Source of the DNA: Thiobacillus sp.
GTDB lineage: Bacteria; Pseudomonadota; Gammaproteobacteria; Burkholderiales; Thiobacillaceae
Assembly: GCA_024235835.1 (NCBI GenBank)
Contig: JACKLQ010000004.1
Coordinates: forward strand, 116,853 to 180,852
Reading direction: 5' to 3'
DNA length: 64,000 bases
Positions 23,118 through 31,057 of this stretch are shown one piece after another. The notes under the pieces were generated by a model. It saw only the letters and a program-made list of their open reading frames with translations. It was not told the DNA's origin and searched no databases. Numbering within the stretch: the stretch's first letter is position 1; the number at the start of each line of letters is the position of its first letter. The position numbers were made by a program, and so were the translations under genes.

Positions 23118-24563
23118 TCAGTGCTCCAGCGCCGCCGGTTTGTCCAGAGGGGTATGCCAGTGGTCGTCGTCCGCCGGCTCGGGATTGAACCAGTTCAGCT
23201 TGGCGTGCAGGCTCACCACGCTGCCCACAATGATCAGCGTGGGCGGCTTCAGTTCCGCCTGGGCGGCCAGGGCCGGCAAGGTTGCCAGGGTACCGGTGAC
23301 GGTCTTCTGGTTAAGGGTGGTACCCTGCTGCACGATGGCGGCGGGGGTATCGCCGGGCAGGCCGTGCTTCTGCATCTCCTCGCACAGGGTCACCAGGCCC
23401 TTGAGACCCATGTAGATGACGATGGTTTGGCGGGGCCGGCACAGCATGTCCCAATCCAGGTCCATGGTACCGTCCTTCAGGTGGCCTGTGACCAGGATGA
23501 GGGCCTGGGCGTGGTCCCGGTGGGTGAGTGGGATGCCGGCGTAGGAGGCCACGCCGGCCGCCGCCGTCACGGCGGGCACCACCTGGAAGGGCACGCCGTG
23601 CTCCCGCAGGGTCTCGATCTCCTCGCCGCCCCGGCCGAATATGAAGGGGTCGCCCCCCTTCAGGCGCAATACCCGCTTGCCTTCCTGGGCCAGGCGCACC
23701 AGCACCATATTGATCTCATCCTGGGGCACGGCATGGTTGTCCCGTTCCTTGCCCACGTAGAGACGGTCAGCGTCCCTGCGGCACATGTCCAGGATGGGGG
23801 GCGAGACCAGGCGGTCATAGACCACCACATCGGCCTGCTGCATGAGGCGCAGGGCGCGGAAGTTGAGCAGGTCCGGATTGCCCGGTCCCGCTCCCACCAG
23901 GTACACCTCGCCAACCTGGGGCGCGTTTTCCTGGGCCTTGATCATGGCCTGGAGGCTGGCCTCCGCCTCCTGCTCCCTGCCGGAGAACACCATCTCGGCA
24001 ATGGGAGACAGGAAGGCCTTTTCCCAGAACTTGCGCCGCTCCGCAGTAGTGGTGAATTTGCTGCGTACGGCCTGCTTGAAGCGTCCGGCCAGGGCGGCCA
24101 GGCGCCCGTAGCCAGCGGGGATGAGGGTCTCCAGCCGGGCCCGCAACAGGCGTGACAGCACCGGAGCCTCACCACCGCTGGAGACCGCCACCATGACCGG
24201 GGAGCGATCGATGATGGAGGGCATGATGAAAGAGCAGGCCTCGGGCTTGTCCACTACGTTGACGGGGATGTGGCGGGCCCGGGCGGCGTCGTGGACGGCC
24301 TTGTCCAGGGCCTCGTCCTCGCTGGCGGCGAACACCACGTCCATGCCGTCCAGATGTGACTCGGCGAAGTCCGCCTGGACATGGATGAGCCGGTCGGTGC
24401 CGGCCAGTTCGGCGAAGGCCGTAGACAGGGGCTCGGACGACACCGCGGTGACCCAGGCGCCAGCGTTGAGCATGAGGGAGGCCTTGCGCGCGGCGGTGTC
24501 ACCGCCGCCCACCACAAGGCCTTTGCGGCCGCGCAGGTCGAGGAATATGGGCAGGTAATCCAT
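23118..24563 (-). CDS. cysG: CysG, trifunctional siroheme synthase
   Basis: 481-residue enzyme making siroheme from uroporphyrinogen III. The N-terminal half is the dehydrogenase/ferrochelatase module (VVGGGDTAARKASLML as NAD site). The C-terminal half is the SAM uroporphyrinogen-III methyltransferase module (VYLVGAGPGNPDLL, LKGGDPFIFGRGGEE, PAVTAAAGVASYAGIPLTHRD). It is the last gene of the dsr locus, just after dsrR. Siroheme is the cofactor of rDsrAB; because the nir operon lacks nirE, CysG may also supply precorrin-2 and siroheme for heme d1. Confidence 0.95.
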   Translation of the reverse strand: MDYLPIFLDLRGRKGLVVGGGDTAARKASLMLNAGAWVTAVSSEPLSTAFAELAGTDRLIHVQADFAESHLDGMDVVFAASEDEALDKAVHDAARARHIPVNVVDKPEACSFIMPSIIDRSPVMVAVSSGGEAPVLSRLLRARLETLIPAGYGRLAALAGRFKQAVRSKFTTTAERRKFWEKAFLSPIAEMVFSGREQEAEASLQAMIKAQENAPQVGEVYLVGAGPGNPDLLNFRALRLMQQADVVVYDRLVSPPILDMCRRDADRLYVGKERDNHAVPQDEINMVLVRLAQEGKRVLRLKGGDPFIFGRGGEEIETLREHGVPFQVVPAVTAAAGVASYAGIPLTHRDHAQALILVTGHLKDGTMDLDWDMLCRPRQTIVIYMGLKGLVTLCEEMQKHGLPGDTPAAIVQQGTTLNQKTVTGTLATLPALAAQAELKPPTLIIVGSVVSLHAKLNWFNPEPADDDHWHTPLDKPAALEH

Positions 24564-24649
24564 GGCGTGATTAGTGCATCAGTAAGCGAAGGGCCAGGCC
24601 AGGGTTGCATGGCCGGCCCGGAGGCGCCTTAACATCTGTCAATCCGGCA

Positions 24650-25009
24650 TCAGCTGCCACAGCCGCCGGATCCACAACCGCCGGATCCGCAACCGCCGCC
24701 GCCGCCGCTGCTGCCGCAGCCGCCGGCGCTGGCCTTCATGAACACGAAGCGGGATTCGCCCGGGCTCACTTCGGCGAAGTCGATGGTGACGTCATCCAGC
24801 ATGGGCGCGGAATGGGCATTGATGAGCAGGGTCACGCCCCAGGAATCCACGGCGGCGTCGTTTTCACGCTCGTCGTCGAAGCCCATGCCGAATTCCAGCA
24901 TGCCGGCATCGTTCACACGGGCGGCAATGCGCAAGGCCATGTTGTCTGCGCCAGCGTCCTTTTGCGCCACGCGAATCTGTTCGGCGGCTTCCTTGGTCAG
25001 ACTGATCAT
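24650..25009 (-). CDS. dsrR: DsrR, A-type scaffold-like protein with Cys/Gly/Ser tail
   Basis: 119-residue protein of the HesB/IscA family found in oxidative dsr operons, where DsrR affects dsr gene expression or protein levels after transcription. The body (ISLTKEAAEQIRVAQKD to RFVFMKAS) lacks the first IscA cysteine (around 35), as DsrR does. Unusually the C-terminus is an extended tail of about 24 residues of GCGS-type repeats with four cysteines, replacing the CxC end of IscA. It lies between dsrN and cysG. The tail could bind metal or simply reflect repeat expansion. Confidence 0.82.
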   Translation of the reverse strand: MISLTKEAAEQIRVAQKDAGADNMALRIAARVNDAGMLEFGMGFDDERENDAAVDSWGVTLLINAHSAPMLDDVTIDFAEVSPGESRFVFMKASAGGCGSSGGGGGCGSGGCGSGGCGS

Positions 25010-25051
25010 GTCTGTTTCCTCTCTAGAGTGCGCAGTGCGTTGCGCGTTTAA

Positions 25052-26446
25052 TCAAGCGGCCTTGCGAGCCGCCTCTCGTTTCGACCGGTACGCACGCGCC
25101 TGGTCGAGAAATGGGTTGATCCAGCCCTGGGGACCACTGCCGCGACGGTGGCAGTAGCTGGCCAGCAGGTTCTTGTGGACGAAGCCGTCCATTCCGTCCG
25201 TGATGCCATGGCCCCGCAGGACCCGGTATGCATACTTGAGGCCGGACGGCAGATTTTCCAGATGGGAGTAGTGGAATTCGTGGGCGGGTATCGTCCGGGC
25301 CTGGATTGGCCAGAGAGCGTCCCCCGTCTCTTCCAGCACGGCATAGCCCCTGCCCACAGGCCTGCTGCCCATGACAACGTCGCCGGGCACCACTCCCACC
25401 ATCTCGTGCCTGGGTCCATCCCAGCTCAGGCTGCGGGCCAGATACATGAGGCCGCCGCATTCAGCATAAACGGGCAAACCCGCTTCCACCGCGCGCCGGA
25501 TGTCCCCGCGCAGGCCGGCATTGCCCGCCAGGTCACCTGCGAACACCTCCGGGAAACCTCCGCCGATGAGCAGGCCGTCGCAGTCAGGGAGGACTACCTC
25601 CTTGAGGGTGTCCACGGGCAGCAGGTCCACGCCGGCGTCCCGCAGGGTGTCCATGTCTTCCTGGTAATAGAAGCCGAAAGCTCGGTCATGGGCATAGGCC
25701 AGGCGCAGACCGGGCGCCCGGGGCGGTGCGGAAACGGGCGGCGCTGGTGGGCCAATGGCTTTCTTGGCCGCCTGTGCCAGTTCCAGCACGGCCTGCAGGT
25801 CAACCTGCTCCGCCACCCGGGCGGCAATGACCTCGATGCGTTCCTCCGCTGCCTCGGTCTCGTTGCCGGGCATGAGGCCCAGGTGGCGCTCGACGATGGC
25901 CAGGCGGTGGTCAGTTCGGACCGCCCCCAGAACCTTCACGTCCGTATAGCGTTCGATGACCGCCCGCAGCTTTTCCTCATGGCGGGGGCCCCCCACCTTG
26001 TTGAGGATTACGCCGGCAATTTCCACGTCCCGGTCGAAGGCCTGGTAGCCCAGGATCAGGGGCGCCACGCCCCGGGTCATGCCCTGGGTGTCCAGCACCA
26101 GCACGACGGGGGCCCGGAGCTCCTTGGCCAGGGCTGCATTGCTGTTGGAACCATCCAGGTCCATACCGTCGTAAAGACCCTTGTTGCCTTCGATGATGCT
26201 GATGTCCGCGTGCCGGGCATGACGGGCGAACAGGGCACCGATCTCGTCCAGGCCCATCATGTGGAAGTCCAGGTTGTAGCTGGGCCTGCCAGCAGCCAGA
26301 CCATGCCAGATCGGGTCGATGTAGTCCGGTCCCTTCTTGAAGGCCTGCACCCGCTGGCCCAGGTTGCGCAGGGCACGGCACAAGCCCAGCGTGACCGTGG
26401 TCTTGCCGGATGACTTGTGGGCTGCGGAAATGAACAAACGGGACAT
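25052..26446 (-). CDS. dsrN: DsrN, cobyrinic acid a,c-diamide synthase-like siroheme amidase
   Basis: 464-residue CbiA-family glutamine amidotransferase; in sulfur oxidisers DsrN makes the siroheme amide cofactor of rDsrAB. An N-terminal P-loop-like ATPase domain (AAHKSSGKTTVTLG, EGNKGLYDGMDLDGSNS) precedes a type-1 amidotransferase domain with the nucleophile Cys in YAECGGLMYLARSL and a C-terminal His (HEFHYSH). Placement between dsrP and dsrR in a dsr locus favours DsrN over a cobalamin gene. A strong hairpin lies between it and dsrP upstream. Confidence 0.9.
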   Translation of the reverse strand: MSRLFISAAHKSSGKTTVTLGLCRALRNLGQRVQAFKKGPDYIDPIWHGLAAGRPSYNLDFHMMGLDEIGALFARHARHADISIIEGNKGLYDGMDLDGSNSNAALAKELRAPVVLVLDTQGMTRGVAPLILGYQAFDRDVEIAGVILNKVGGPRHEEKLRAVIERYTDVKVLGAVRTDHRLAIVERHLGLMPGNETEAAEERIEVIAARVAEQVDLQAVLELAQAAKKAIGPPAPPVSAPPRAPGLRLAYAHDRAFGFYYQEDMDTLRDAGVDLLPVDTLKEVVLPDCDGLLIGGGFPEVFAGDLAGNAGLRGDIRRAVEAGLPVYAECGGLMYLARSLSWDGPRHEMVGVVPGDVVMGSRPVGRGYAVLEETGDALWPIQARTIPAHEFHYSHLENLPSGLKYAYRVLRGHGITDGMDGFVHKNLLASYCHRRGSGPQGWINPFLDQARAYRSKREAARKAA

Positions 26447-26472
26447 GGGTAAATTTTACCGGCTTGAAAGCA

Positions 26473-26499
26473 AAAAGCCGACAAAATTTGTCGGCTTTT
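26473..26499. terminator. Bidirectional rho-independent terminator between dsrP and dsrN
   Basis: Near-perfect inverted repeat AAAAGCCGACAAA / TTTGTCGGCTTTT with A and T runs on both sides. On the minus strand it would end or attenuate the dsrA-P transcript before dsrN-dsrR-cysG. Confidence 0.8.
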
Positions 26500-26519
26500 C
26501 CTTGTTACCGATACATGGA

Positions 26520-27737
26520 TCAGTCGGTGCTTCTCCGGCCCGTCATGGTCTGGAAATCATCCTCGGGCAGAAACTTGAATACGCGTACGGCCACGACGGT
26601 CAGGATGAACGTGATGCCGACGCCGCCCAGTCCCAGGAGCCATTCGTAGATGCTGGGGGTGTAATCCGCAACCACGCCGTCAAAGAAGGTGCTGCTGACT
26701 TCATGGCCTGGGAACATCTGCAGCGGGAAGGCCTGGCCACCGACGATGGTGACGTACATTTGCGCCATTCCCCCCAGAATCACCAGCAAGGGTGCCAGGA
26801 AGCAGAAGCACATGGCCTGGGCATCCCTGGAGCGGGGGATGAACAGCAGGACAAGGGGAACAATGCCGCCCAGAAACACTTGCCCCACCCAGAACACCGT
26901 GGTGTAGGTGCCACCTTCCAAGAGTATCCAGCGCTCGAATGCCCACTGCTTGGCGAAATACAGGTTGGTGAGGTGGAAGACCACGGTGAAGTAAAGGGAG
27001 GCACCTACAAACACGGCCAGCAGGTTCTTCAATCGACGGCGGATGGTCTCGTCCAGGCGCATTTCGTTCCAGCGGAACATGGCGGACTGCACCACCATGA
27101 AGATGGCCAGGCCGTAGGCGAAGGACATGATGATGAACATGGGCGCCATGAGGGCGGAGTTGTAGCCGGCCCGGGCGACGAGGAAGCCGAAGATGGAGCC
27201 CGTAGCGGTGGTGAGGCCCAGGCGCCAGAAGAAGGCGGTATAACCCACGGGCTTGGACCAGGACTTCAATTTGCGGTCCATCAATGTGATCAGGTACAGG
27301 CCCACAATGGCGAAGAAGCCGTTGTAGAAAATCATGTTCCAGGCAAAGATGGACTTGAAGTTGTAGTGGGTCATGGCCACGATCAGGCGATCAGGACGAC
27401 CGAGGTCCAGAACCAGAATGGCCAGGCCACCCGCCAGCAGAGCAAGTGCCAGCATGCCCGACAGCGGGGCGCGTTTCTTGTACACCTCCTTGCCGAAGAC
27501 CGAGCCGATGGAGGCCACGTTCAGGGCGCCGGATGCGGCGACGATGAGAAACACGGCAAACACGTGGGGCAGGCCCCAGACCACCTGGTTGTTCATGCCG
27601 GTGAGGACATGACCGTGGTGTTCCAGGGTAAAGAAGGCATACAACCCCCCAAGCACCACCAAGCCCCCAAGGCCCAGGAGGGTCAGGAACAGGTTTGTGC
27701 GGCAGGGCCTCTGATTAATGCAGAGTTCTTGTGACAT
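26520..27737 (-). CDS. dsrP: DsrP, NrfD-family quinone-interacting membrane subunit
   Basis: 405-residue integral membrane protein of the NrfD/PsrC type with about ten helices, part of the DsrMKJOP complex exchanging electrons between quinone pool and cytoplasmic DsrC/DsrK. Hydrophobic segments such as HVFAVFLIVAASGALNVAS and NMIFYNGFFAIVGLYLITL are visible; there are no cofactor motifs, as expected. It begins three bases after the dsrO stop. No good Shine-Dalgarno is visible, so coupling to dsrO is likely. Confidence 0.92.
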   Translation of the reverse strand: MSQELCINQRPCRTNLFLTLLGLGGLVVLGGLYAFFTLEHHGHVLTGMNNQVVWGLPHVFAVFLIVAASGALNVASIGSVFGKEVYKKRAPLSGMLALALLAGGLAILVLDLGRPDRLIVAMTHYNFKSIFAWNMIFYNGFFAIVGLYLITLMDRKLKSWSKPVGYTAFFWRLGLTTATGSIFGFLVARAGYNSALMAPMFIIMSFAYGLAIFMVVQSAMFRWNEMRLDETIRRRLKNLLAVFVGASLYFTVVFHLTNLYFAKQWAFERWILLEGGTYTTVFWVGQVFLGGIVPLVLLFIPRSRDAQAMCFCFLAPLLVILGGMAQMYVTIVGGQAFPLQMFPGHEVSSTFFDGVVADYTPSIYEWLLGLGGVGITFILTVVAVRVFKFLPEDDFQTMTGRRSTD

Positions 27738-27740
27738 CGC

Positions 27741-28484
27741 TTAGATCCCCTGATAACGCACGCCGGTGTTGAGGCCAAGATCGCCACGCACCTCCGTGCT
27801 GTCGCTGGCCTTGAGCGCCCGGGACAACTCGCTTTCCGGGTCCATGAGATCGCCGAAGATCATGGCATTGTGGCCGCTGGCATTGCAGGCTTCGACGCAG
27901 GCGGGTGTTTCGTCCCGGTCCACGCGCTGCACGCAGAAGGTGCAGGACTCAACGCAGCCCTTGCCCCGAGGCACTTCCGGGTTCTGGTCGGTGAGGGGCT
28001 CATGCACGAAGGAACGGGCCTTGTAGGGGCAGGCCATCATGCAGTAGCGGCAGCCGATGCAGATGTGACGGTCCACCAGCACGATGCCGTCGGCCCGCTT
28101 CATTGAAGCGCCGGTGGGGCATACGTCCACGCAGGGAGGATTCTCGCAGTGCTGGCAGAGCATGGGCATGTTCTGTACGAAACCCGTGCGCAGGTCCTTG
28201 ACGTTAACCTTGCGGATCCACTGGCTGTCCTGGGGGCCAATCTTGCCGTCGAGGCCGTTCTCGGCGTTGCAGGCCGTGACACAGTCGTTGCAGCCATCTC
28301 CGCACTTGGTGGTGTCGATGAGCATGCCCCAACGCTTGTCGCCGGTGGCCGCTTCCTCAGGGGCGCGGCTATGGGCCACGCCATAGAACAAAACGCCGGG
28401 TCCCAGGGTCATGCCGGCGACCAGGGCGCCTGCCTTGAGGAAATCACGGCGGTCCTGATGCTGCTTGTCGTTGGATTGGCTCAT
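27741..28484 (-). CDS. dsrO: DsrO, periplasmic 4x[4Fe-4S] ferredoxin-like subunit
   Basis: 247-residue iron-sulfur protein with a Tat signal (RRDFLKAGALVAGM) directing it to the periplasm. It has multiple ferredoxin cysteine sets, e.g. CGDGCNDCVTAC, CQHCENPPCVDVCP, CIGCRYCMMACP and CVESCTFCVQR, for four clusters. It links the trihaem DsrJ with the membrane subunit DsrP. It overlaps dsrJ by four bases (ATGA). Confidence 0.94.
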   Translation of the reverse strand: MSQSNDKQHQDRRDFLKAGALVAGMTLGPGVLFYGVAHSRAPEEAATGDKRWGMLIDTTKCGDGCNDCVTACNAENGLDGKIGPQDSQWIRKVNVKDLRTGFVQNMPMLCQHCENPPCVDVCPTGASMKRADGIVLVDRHICIGCRYCMMACPYKARSFVHEPLTDQNPEVPRGKGCVESCTFCVQRVDRDETPACVEACNASGHNAMIFGDLMDPESELSRALKASDSTEVRGDLGLNTGVRYQGI

Positions 28485-28951
28485 TGGCTGTCTCCGCTAG
28501 CGCCATTCTTGGTGGTGGCCATGAGGGGAGAGGCTGCGGGCAAGCCAGCCTGGGGGGCTGGCTTTTTTGCCGGCTTGGTGGCATGGCAATCCCAGCAATC
28601 CAGCTTGACGCTGGCGTAGCTGTGGCAGGCCGCGCAGAAGTCCTCCTTGCTGGCGGCCACGCTGCCCGTCTTCTCGCTGGCATGGCATTCCACGCACTTT
28701 TTCAGGCTGTGCCTTGTGGTGCGAATGCCCTTGCGCATAGTGTCGTCACGATGGTGTTTGAGGAGGTCCATGTGATTGCGACGCATGAATTGCGTGTCTT
28801 CCACGCACTTGTCCCCCGTGCTTGCGATTTTTCCTAAATCCAGCTTGGGTAGGTCAACGCCCGCCGCCGCCTGCATGGAGGGGACGGCCATGAAGGCCGC
28901 CACCGCCGCGAGGACGGCGAGGCGCAGCCAGGTGCGGATGCTTCTCGCCAT
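28481..28951 (-). CDS. dsrJ: DsrJ, trihaem cytochrome c
   Basis: 156-residue exported or anchored cytochrome with three haem sites CVECH, CAACH and CWDCH. The upstream Cys at residue 49 (GDKCVEDTQF) corresponds to the unusual His/Cys haem ligand described in Allochromatium DsrJ. The start at 28951 gives a hydrophobic leader (LAVLAAVAAFMAVPSMQA). The C-terminal ~35 residues are Lys/Pro/Ala-rich and poorly structured. It sits between dsrL and dsrO. Confidence 0.9.
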   Translation of the reverse strand: MARSIRTWLRLAVLAAVAAFMAVPSMQAAAGVDLPKLDLGKIASTGDKCVEDTQFMRRNHMDLLKHHRDDTMRKGIRTTRHSLKKCVECHASEKTGSVAASKEDFCAACHSYASVKLDCWDCHATKPAKKPAPQAGLPAASPLMATTKNGASGDSQ

Positions 28952-28980
28952 GCCAGTTCTTCCTTTGCCCATGCCCAGTC

Positions 28981-30957
28981 TTAGTCGCCCATGCCCATGA
29001 CGATGTAGCCGGTGGGGCACACGTCAGCGCAGATATGGCAGCCGATGCACTTGGTGTAGTCGGTGTCCACGTAACGGCCGGTGGTGGGGCCGTCCTTCTT
29101 CTTGACCTTGAAGACGGCGGTCTGGGGGCAGTAGATGACGCAGTTGTCGCACTCGAAGCACAGGCCGCAGGACATGCAGCGCTTGGCCTCGTCCACCACC
29201 TGCTTCTCGTCCAGGGCGTGCAGACGATCCTCGAAGTTGCCCAGGGCAGAGTCCTTGTCCAGCACGGTCACGCCACGCTGGTTGCGGGGCACGTTCATGA
29301 AGTGGCCCAGGAACATCTCGGTGGAAGGGATCACGTAGCGTCCGGAGCGATCCTCGAAGTTATGCAGGGTGTCCTTCCAGCTGTCGGTGCCCCAGGTCTG
29401 GCCGTGGTGCTCCTTGTACTCGTGACCGGCTTCCACCCACTTGCGGACCTGGTCCCAATGGGCCACGTCAACTTTCGGACGCTTGTCGGCTTCCTCGCCC
29501 TTCAGGAAAGCGTCGATGCCTTCCGCGCAGATGCGGGCATGGCCGATGGCGGTGGTGAGCAGGTGGGGACGGATCACGTCTCCGGCGACGAACACGTTCT
29601 CCTTGCCGGGGAAACGATAGTTCTTGTCGGTCTTGATCAGGCCGTTGTTGTTGTTGAAGCCTTCCAGGCCGGTGAAGTCCACGGCCTGGCCGATGGCGGA
29701 TACGATCAGGGTGGCGTCGATGTCACGCTCGGTGCCGTCGATGATCTTTGTATCCCGGCCCACCATCTCGAACTCGGCCACACGCAGGGCCACGGCACGG
29801 CCACTGGCGTCCTTCACCACGGCGACGGGGGTCACGCCGCCGACGATCTCGATGCCTTCGGATTTGGCCTGCTCCACTTCGTGCTTGTTGGCGGCCATCT
29901 TGTCGATAGTGGCGCGGGAGATCAGCACAACTTCGACGCCCTGGCGGGCGGCGATGGAGGCCACGTCATGGGCGGCATGGCCGGCCAGCACCATCTCGGG
30001 CAGGTCGGAGGTGGCTGCGTTGGTGACCTTGCCCAGGCGGCGGGCCACGGTGGCCACGTCGATGGAGGTGTCGCCACCACCGATGACCACCACCTTGTCG
30101 CCCACGTGCTGCAGGCGGCCTTCGTTGAAGGCCCGCAGGAAGGCCACGGCGGTCACGCAGTTGGGTGCGTCGGCGCCGTCCACCGGCAGGGAGCGGCCGC
30201 CCTGGGCGCCCAGGGCGAACAGCACCGCGTCGTAGTCCTTCTCGATCTGCTCCATGCTGATGTCGGTGCCGATGCGGGTGTTCAGCCTGGTCTCGACGCC
30301 CATGTCGATGATGCGCTTGATCTCGCCATCAAGCACCTCGCGGGGGGTCCGGAAGCCGGGGATGCCGTAGCGCATCATGCCGCCGAGTTCGGCGTGGTCA
30401 TCAAAAATGGTGCAGCCATGGCCCATGCGGCGCAGCTGGTAAGCAGCGGCCAGACCGGCGGGGCCGCCACCGATGATGGCGACTTTCTTGCCGGACTCCT
30501 GGGCGGGCTTCTCGAAGCCCAGGTTGTTGTCCAGGCCCCAGTTGCCGACGAAGTGTTCGACGGAGTTGATGCCGACGTTCTCTTCCACCTGGTTGCGGTT
30601 GCAGCCGGACTCGCAGGGAGCGGGACAGACACGGCCCATGACGGCGGGGAATGGGTTGGCACTGGTCATGCGGCGGAAGGCATATTCCTGCCAGGTCATG
30701 CTGGGTTTGCCATCAGCGCCCACGGGGGGCTTCTCGATGCCACGCACGATGTTCAGATAGCCGCGAATGTCCTCACCGGCGGGGCAGGATCCCTGGCAGG
30801 GAGGCGTGGAGTGCACGTATTCAGGGCACTTGTGCGTCCAGCTGGCCTGAAAGATCTTGTCCTGATTGCTGCGATAGTTCTCCTCGGTCTCGCCGTCCTT
30901 GTAGCGACGCCATACTTTACCTTCGGTCTTGGCAACATTCTTGGAAGTGACAGCCAT
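28981..30957 (-). CDS. dsrL: DsrL, NAD(P)H:acceptor oxidoreductase (GltD-like)
   Basis: 658-residue iron-sulfur flavoprotein essential in oxidative Dsr systems, the physiological partner of rDsrAB that takes sulfite-forming electrons to NAD+. N-terminal Cys clusters (STPPCQGSCPAG, CPAPCESGC), an FAD Rossmann motif (IIGGGPAGLAAAYQL), a second nucleotide motif (VVIGGGDTSIDVA) and a C-terminal two-cluster ferredoxin domain (CIGCHICADVCPTGY) are in order. AGGAG precedes the ATG at 30957. dsrL marks the locus as oxidative rather than sulfate-reducing. Confidence 0.95.
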   Translation of the reverse strand: MAVTSKNVAKTEGKVWRRYKDGETEENYRSNQDKIFQASWTHKCPEYVHSTPPCQGSCPAGEDIRGYLNIVRGIEKPPVGADGKPSMTWQEYAFRRMTSANPFPAVMGRVCPAPCESGCNRNQVEENVGINSVEHFVGNWGLDNNLGFEKPAQESGKKVAIIGGGPAGLAAAYQLRRMGHGCTIFDDHAELGGMMRYGIPGFRTPREVLDGEIKRIIDMGVETRLNTRIGTDISMEQIEKDYDAVLFALGAQGGRSLPVDGADAPNCVTAVAFLRAFNEGRLQHVGDKVVVIGGGDTSIDVATVARRLGKVTNAATSDLPEMVLAGHAAHDVASIAARQGVEVVLISRATIDKMAANKHEVEQAKSEGIEIVGGVTPVAVVKDASGRAVALRVAEFEMVGRDTKIIDGTERDIDATLIVSAIGQAVDFTGLEGFNNNNGLIKTDKNYRFPGKENVFVAGDVIRPHLLTTAIGHARICAEGIDAFLKGEEADKRPKVDVAHWDQVRKWVEAGHEYKEHHGQTWGTDSWKDTLHNFEDRSGRYVIPSTEMFLGHFMNVPRNQRGVTVLDKDSALGNFEDRLHALDEKQVVDEAKRCMSCGLCFECDNCVIYCPQTAVFKVKKKDGPTTGRYVDTDYTKCIGCHICADVCPTGYIVMGMGD

Positions 30958-31057
30958 CTTCGCTCTCCTATCGTCAAATTCATGTGGTTACGACGATACG
31001 TAACCGCTCATCTCATCTGGCGGCGTGCCCAGGGCACAACCGCCTGTTTACTTCAAA

